Below are positions 15,735-17,016 of a stretch of 17,016 bases of DNA, piece by piece; the stretch's first letter is position 1; each line of letters opens with the position of its first letter. The translations under genes and the position numbers were made by a program. The DNA is from Pseudomonadota bacterium (GTDB lineage: Bacteria > Pseudomonadota > Alphaproteobacteria > Rhodospirillales > 2-02-FULL-58-16), in contig JADFTO010000026.1 of the NCBI GenBank assembly GCA_022560215.1, positions 1 to 17,016 of the forward strand, in the 5' to 3' direction. The notes beneath the pieces are model-generated. The model did no database searches. It had not been told where the DNA came from and saw only the letters and a program-made list of their open reading frames with translations.

Positions 15735-16426
15735 GGGGTTGCGATGAGCCCGGTCAGCGCCCGCAGGCGCTCCGCCGTCTCGGCATCGATCCCGCCGTCG
15801 GTCAGGGCGGGCCGGTAGTGGCGCTGGAAGGCCGCGACCGTCATCGCCAGGTCTTCGGTTTCGTACCCCACTTCCGCCAGCATGGCGGCGATCCCGCCTT
15901 CGTCGATCTCCCCGGCCCCGGCGCCGTCCGAAGCCTCGGGCCAAAGGCCGATGCCCTTTTCCGCCAGGCGCCGCCAATCGAACAGCTCACCTGGGTCCTT
16001 CTTGCGCCGGGGCGCCACGTCGGAGTGGCCGACCACGTTGCGGGCAGGAATGGGATGGCGGGTGAGGACGGCGAGGGACAGATCGAAGCATGCCGCCATC
16101 TGGGGGTCCGGAAAGGGCCGGTATCCGAACTGGTGGCCCGGGTTGACCAGCTCGATGCCGACCGAGCGGCCGTTGACATCCCCCCTTCCCCGCCACCATG
16201 CCTCTCCGGCGTGCCAGGCCCGCATTTCCTCCTCGACCAGCCGATGCACGGCGCCGTCCTCGTCGATCAGGTAATGGGCGCCGACCCCGGCCGCCGGATC
16301 GCAGAGGCGCGCCATGGCGTCTTCGGCGCTTTCCATGCCCGTGTAGTGGATGACCAGCATGTCCACGGGCGTCCCCGCCGGGCGGGCGTCGAAATTGGGC
16401 GACGGATGCCGGGTCAGGATAGTCAC
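15731..16426 (-). CDS. N-acetylmuramoyl-L-alanine amidase (Amidase_2) with C-terminal peptidoglycan-binding-like domain
   Basis: Zinc amidase that splits the bond between MurNAc (or anhydro-MurNAc) and L-alanine. The 231-residue product shows the AmpD/AmiD-type residues: H27 in VIHYTGM, HYLID (51-55), AWHAG (70-74), E92 in VGIELVNPG, H134 in GHSDVAP and D144 in RRKKDPGELFDW. The presumed zinc ligands are H27, H134 and D144. Residues from about 173 to 228 (DEGGIAAMLAEVGY ... FQRHYRP ... IDAETAERLRAL) resemble a PG_binding_1 fold, as in E. coli AmiD, whereas AmpD lacks it. No signal peptide or lipobox is visible from the GTG start, so a cytoplasmic recycling role is inferred. GTG at 16426 overlaps the upstream stop as GTGA. 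AmpD-like or AmiD-like remains open. Confidence 0.9.
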   Translation of the reverse strand: MTILTRHPSPNFDARPAGTPVDMLVIHYTGMESAEDAMARLCDPAAGVGAHYLIDEDGAVHRLVEEEMRAWHAGEAWWRGRGDVNGRSVGIELVNPGHQFGYRPFPDPQMAACFDLSLAVLTRHPIPARNVVGHSDVAPRRKKDPGELFDWRRLAEKGIGLWPEASDGAGAGEIDEGGIAAMLAEVGYETEDLAMTVAAFQRHYRPALTDGGIDAETAERLRALTGLIATP

Positions 16427-17016
16427 TTCCGTCCGTGCGACTTCTGAATCCGGTCATGGGCGGCGTTGATGGCCGCCATCTTCTCGTTGGCCAGGTCGAT
16501 GAACTCCTGGGGCAGGCCGTGGGCGATCAGGGTGTCGGGATGATAATCACGGGTGAGCCTGTGGTACGCCTTCCTGATCTCGCCGTCGGAAGCGTCCCTG
16601 GTCAGGCCCAGTATCTGGTAGGGGTCGGCCTCGTCCGGCCCCAACTCGGCCGCCTGGATGCGCTCGAAGGCGCGGTCGTCGAAACCGAAGATCGCGGCCA
16701 CGCGGCCGAGAAACTTCAGTTCCGCCGCATCGACCGCCCCGTCCGCCTTGGCGATGTGGAACAAGCCGCCGAGCAGTTCCTCCAGCACGGCGGGGTCGTG
16801 GGCGAACATGGCCGCGATCTGCTGGGCGTAGGGCTCGTAACCCCCGGCGTCGTCGCGGGCCTCGTCGAACAGGCGGCCCACGTTCTTCGCCTCCTCGGGC
16901 GGGATGTGAAAAACCTGCTTGAAGGCGGCCACCTCGTCCTGCGTCACCCGGCCGTCGGCCTTGGCCATCTTGGCGGCGAGCACGATGACCGCCAGGGTGA
17001 AGGCCACCTGCCGGTC
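16423..17016 (-). CDS. djlA: TerB and DnaJ-domain protein, DjlA-like co-chaperone (N-terminus outside window)
   Basis: Probable Hsp70 co-chaperone. The visible 197 codons hold a TerB-like helical domain with two similar halves, AAKMAKADGRVTQDE and HIAKADGAVDAAE, each with the acidic KADG pattern. A C-terminal J domain begins at DPYQILGLTRDASDGEIRKA and carries the HPD tripeptide in RDYHPDTLIAHG. TerB followed by a C-terminal J domain is the DjlA order. A GTG at 17007 could start the frame, but reading continues in frame to the window edge (DRQ before VAFTLAV) and the homology seems to extend upstream. I therefore treat it as truncated; any N-terminal membrane anchor would lie outside. The TGA overlaps the GTG of the amidase gene, so the two are probably co-translated. 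Confidence 0.88.
   Translation of the reverse strand, partial: DRQVAFTLAVIVLAAKMAKADGRVTQDEVAAFKQVFHIPPEEAKNVGRLFDEARDDAGGYEPYAQQIAAMFAHDPAVLEELLGGLFHIAKADGAVDAAELKFLGRVAAIFGFDDRAFERIQAAELGPDEADPYQILGLTRDASDGEIRKAYHRLTRDYHPDTLIAHGLPQEFIDLANEKMAAINAAHDRIQKSHGRK

Overview
The window is a compact, GC-rich bacterial chromosome segment in which every gene I can support lies on the minus strand, so transcription runs from high to low coordinates. It is most likely from an alphaproteobacterium, perhaps Rhodospirillales-like. The reasons are the gene order (amidase, rnpB, mraZ, rsmH, ftsL, ftsI, murE, murF, mraY, murD, ftsW, murG, murC, murB, ddl, ftsQ), a class A RNase P RNA, type II MurB, and a MurE carrying the DNPR motif of meso-diaminopimelate-adding enzymes. 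The taxonomic call is an inference from layout and protein character, not from a database comparison.

Layout from the transcriptional upstream end: (1) 16423-17016, the 3' part of a gene for a TerB plus DnaJ-domain (DjlA-like) co-chaperone, cut by the window edge. (2) 15731-16426, an N-acetylmuramoyl-L-alanine amidase with a peptidoglycan-binding-like tail, overlapping the previous gene by 4 bases. (3) about 15298-15702, the RNase P RNA gene rnpB, with a sigma70-type promoter whose -35 box contains the amidase stop codon. (4) 14978-15297, a partly AT-rich non-coding region with the presumed rnpB terminator and the mraZ control region. The latter holds a six-unit array of TGGG boxes at exact 10-bp spacing, the expected MraZ operator. 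(5) 1-14977, an uninterrupted division and cell wall (dcw) cluster of 14 genes, ending in a truncated ftsQ.

The cluster covers nearly the whole cytoplasmic and membrane peptidoglycan precursor pathway after MurA. MurB completes UDP-MurNAc; MurC, MurD, MurE, Ddl and MurF build the pentapeptide; MraY makes lipid I and MurG lipid II. FtsW (SEDS glycosyltransferase) and FtsI (PBP3 transpeptidase) polymerise and crosslink septal wall, with FtsL and FtsQ as divisome scaffold proteins. MraZ is the cluster's regulator and RsmH methylates 16S rRNA. Eight junctions inside the cluster use ATGA stop/start overlaps and mraZ/rsmH uses GTGA; the remaining gaps are at most 13 bases or, at ftsI/murE, a 14-base overlap. 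Strong translational coupling and one long transcript are likely.

I see no mobile element, CRISPR array, phage gene or unrecognised gene system. This is core genome. The points most worth a second look are the expanded MraZ box array, the uncertain mraZ start codon within it, the rnpB promoter built over a stop codon, and the leaderless amidase with a wall-binding-like domain.
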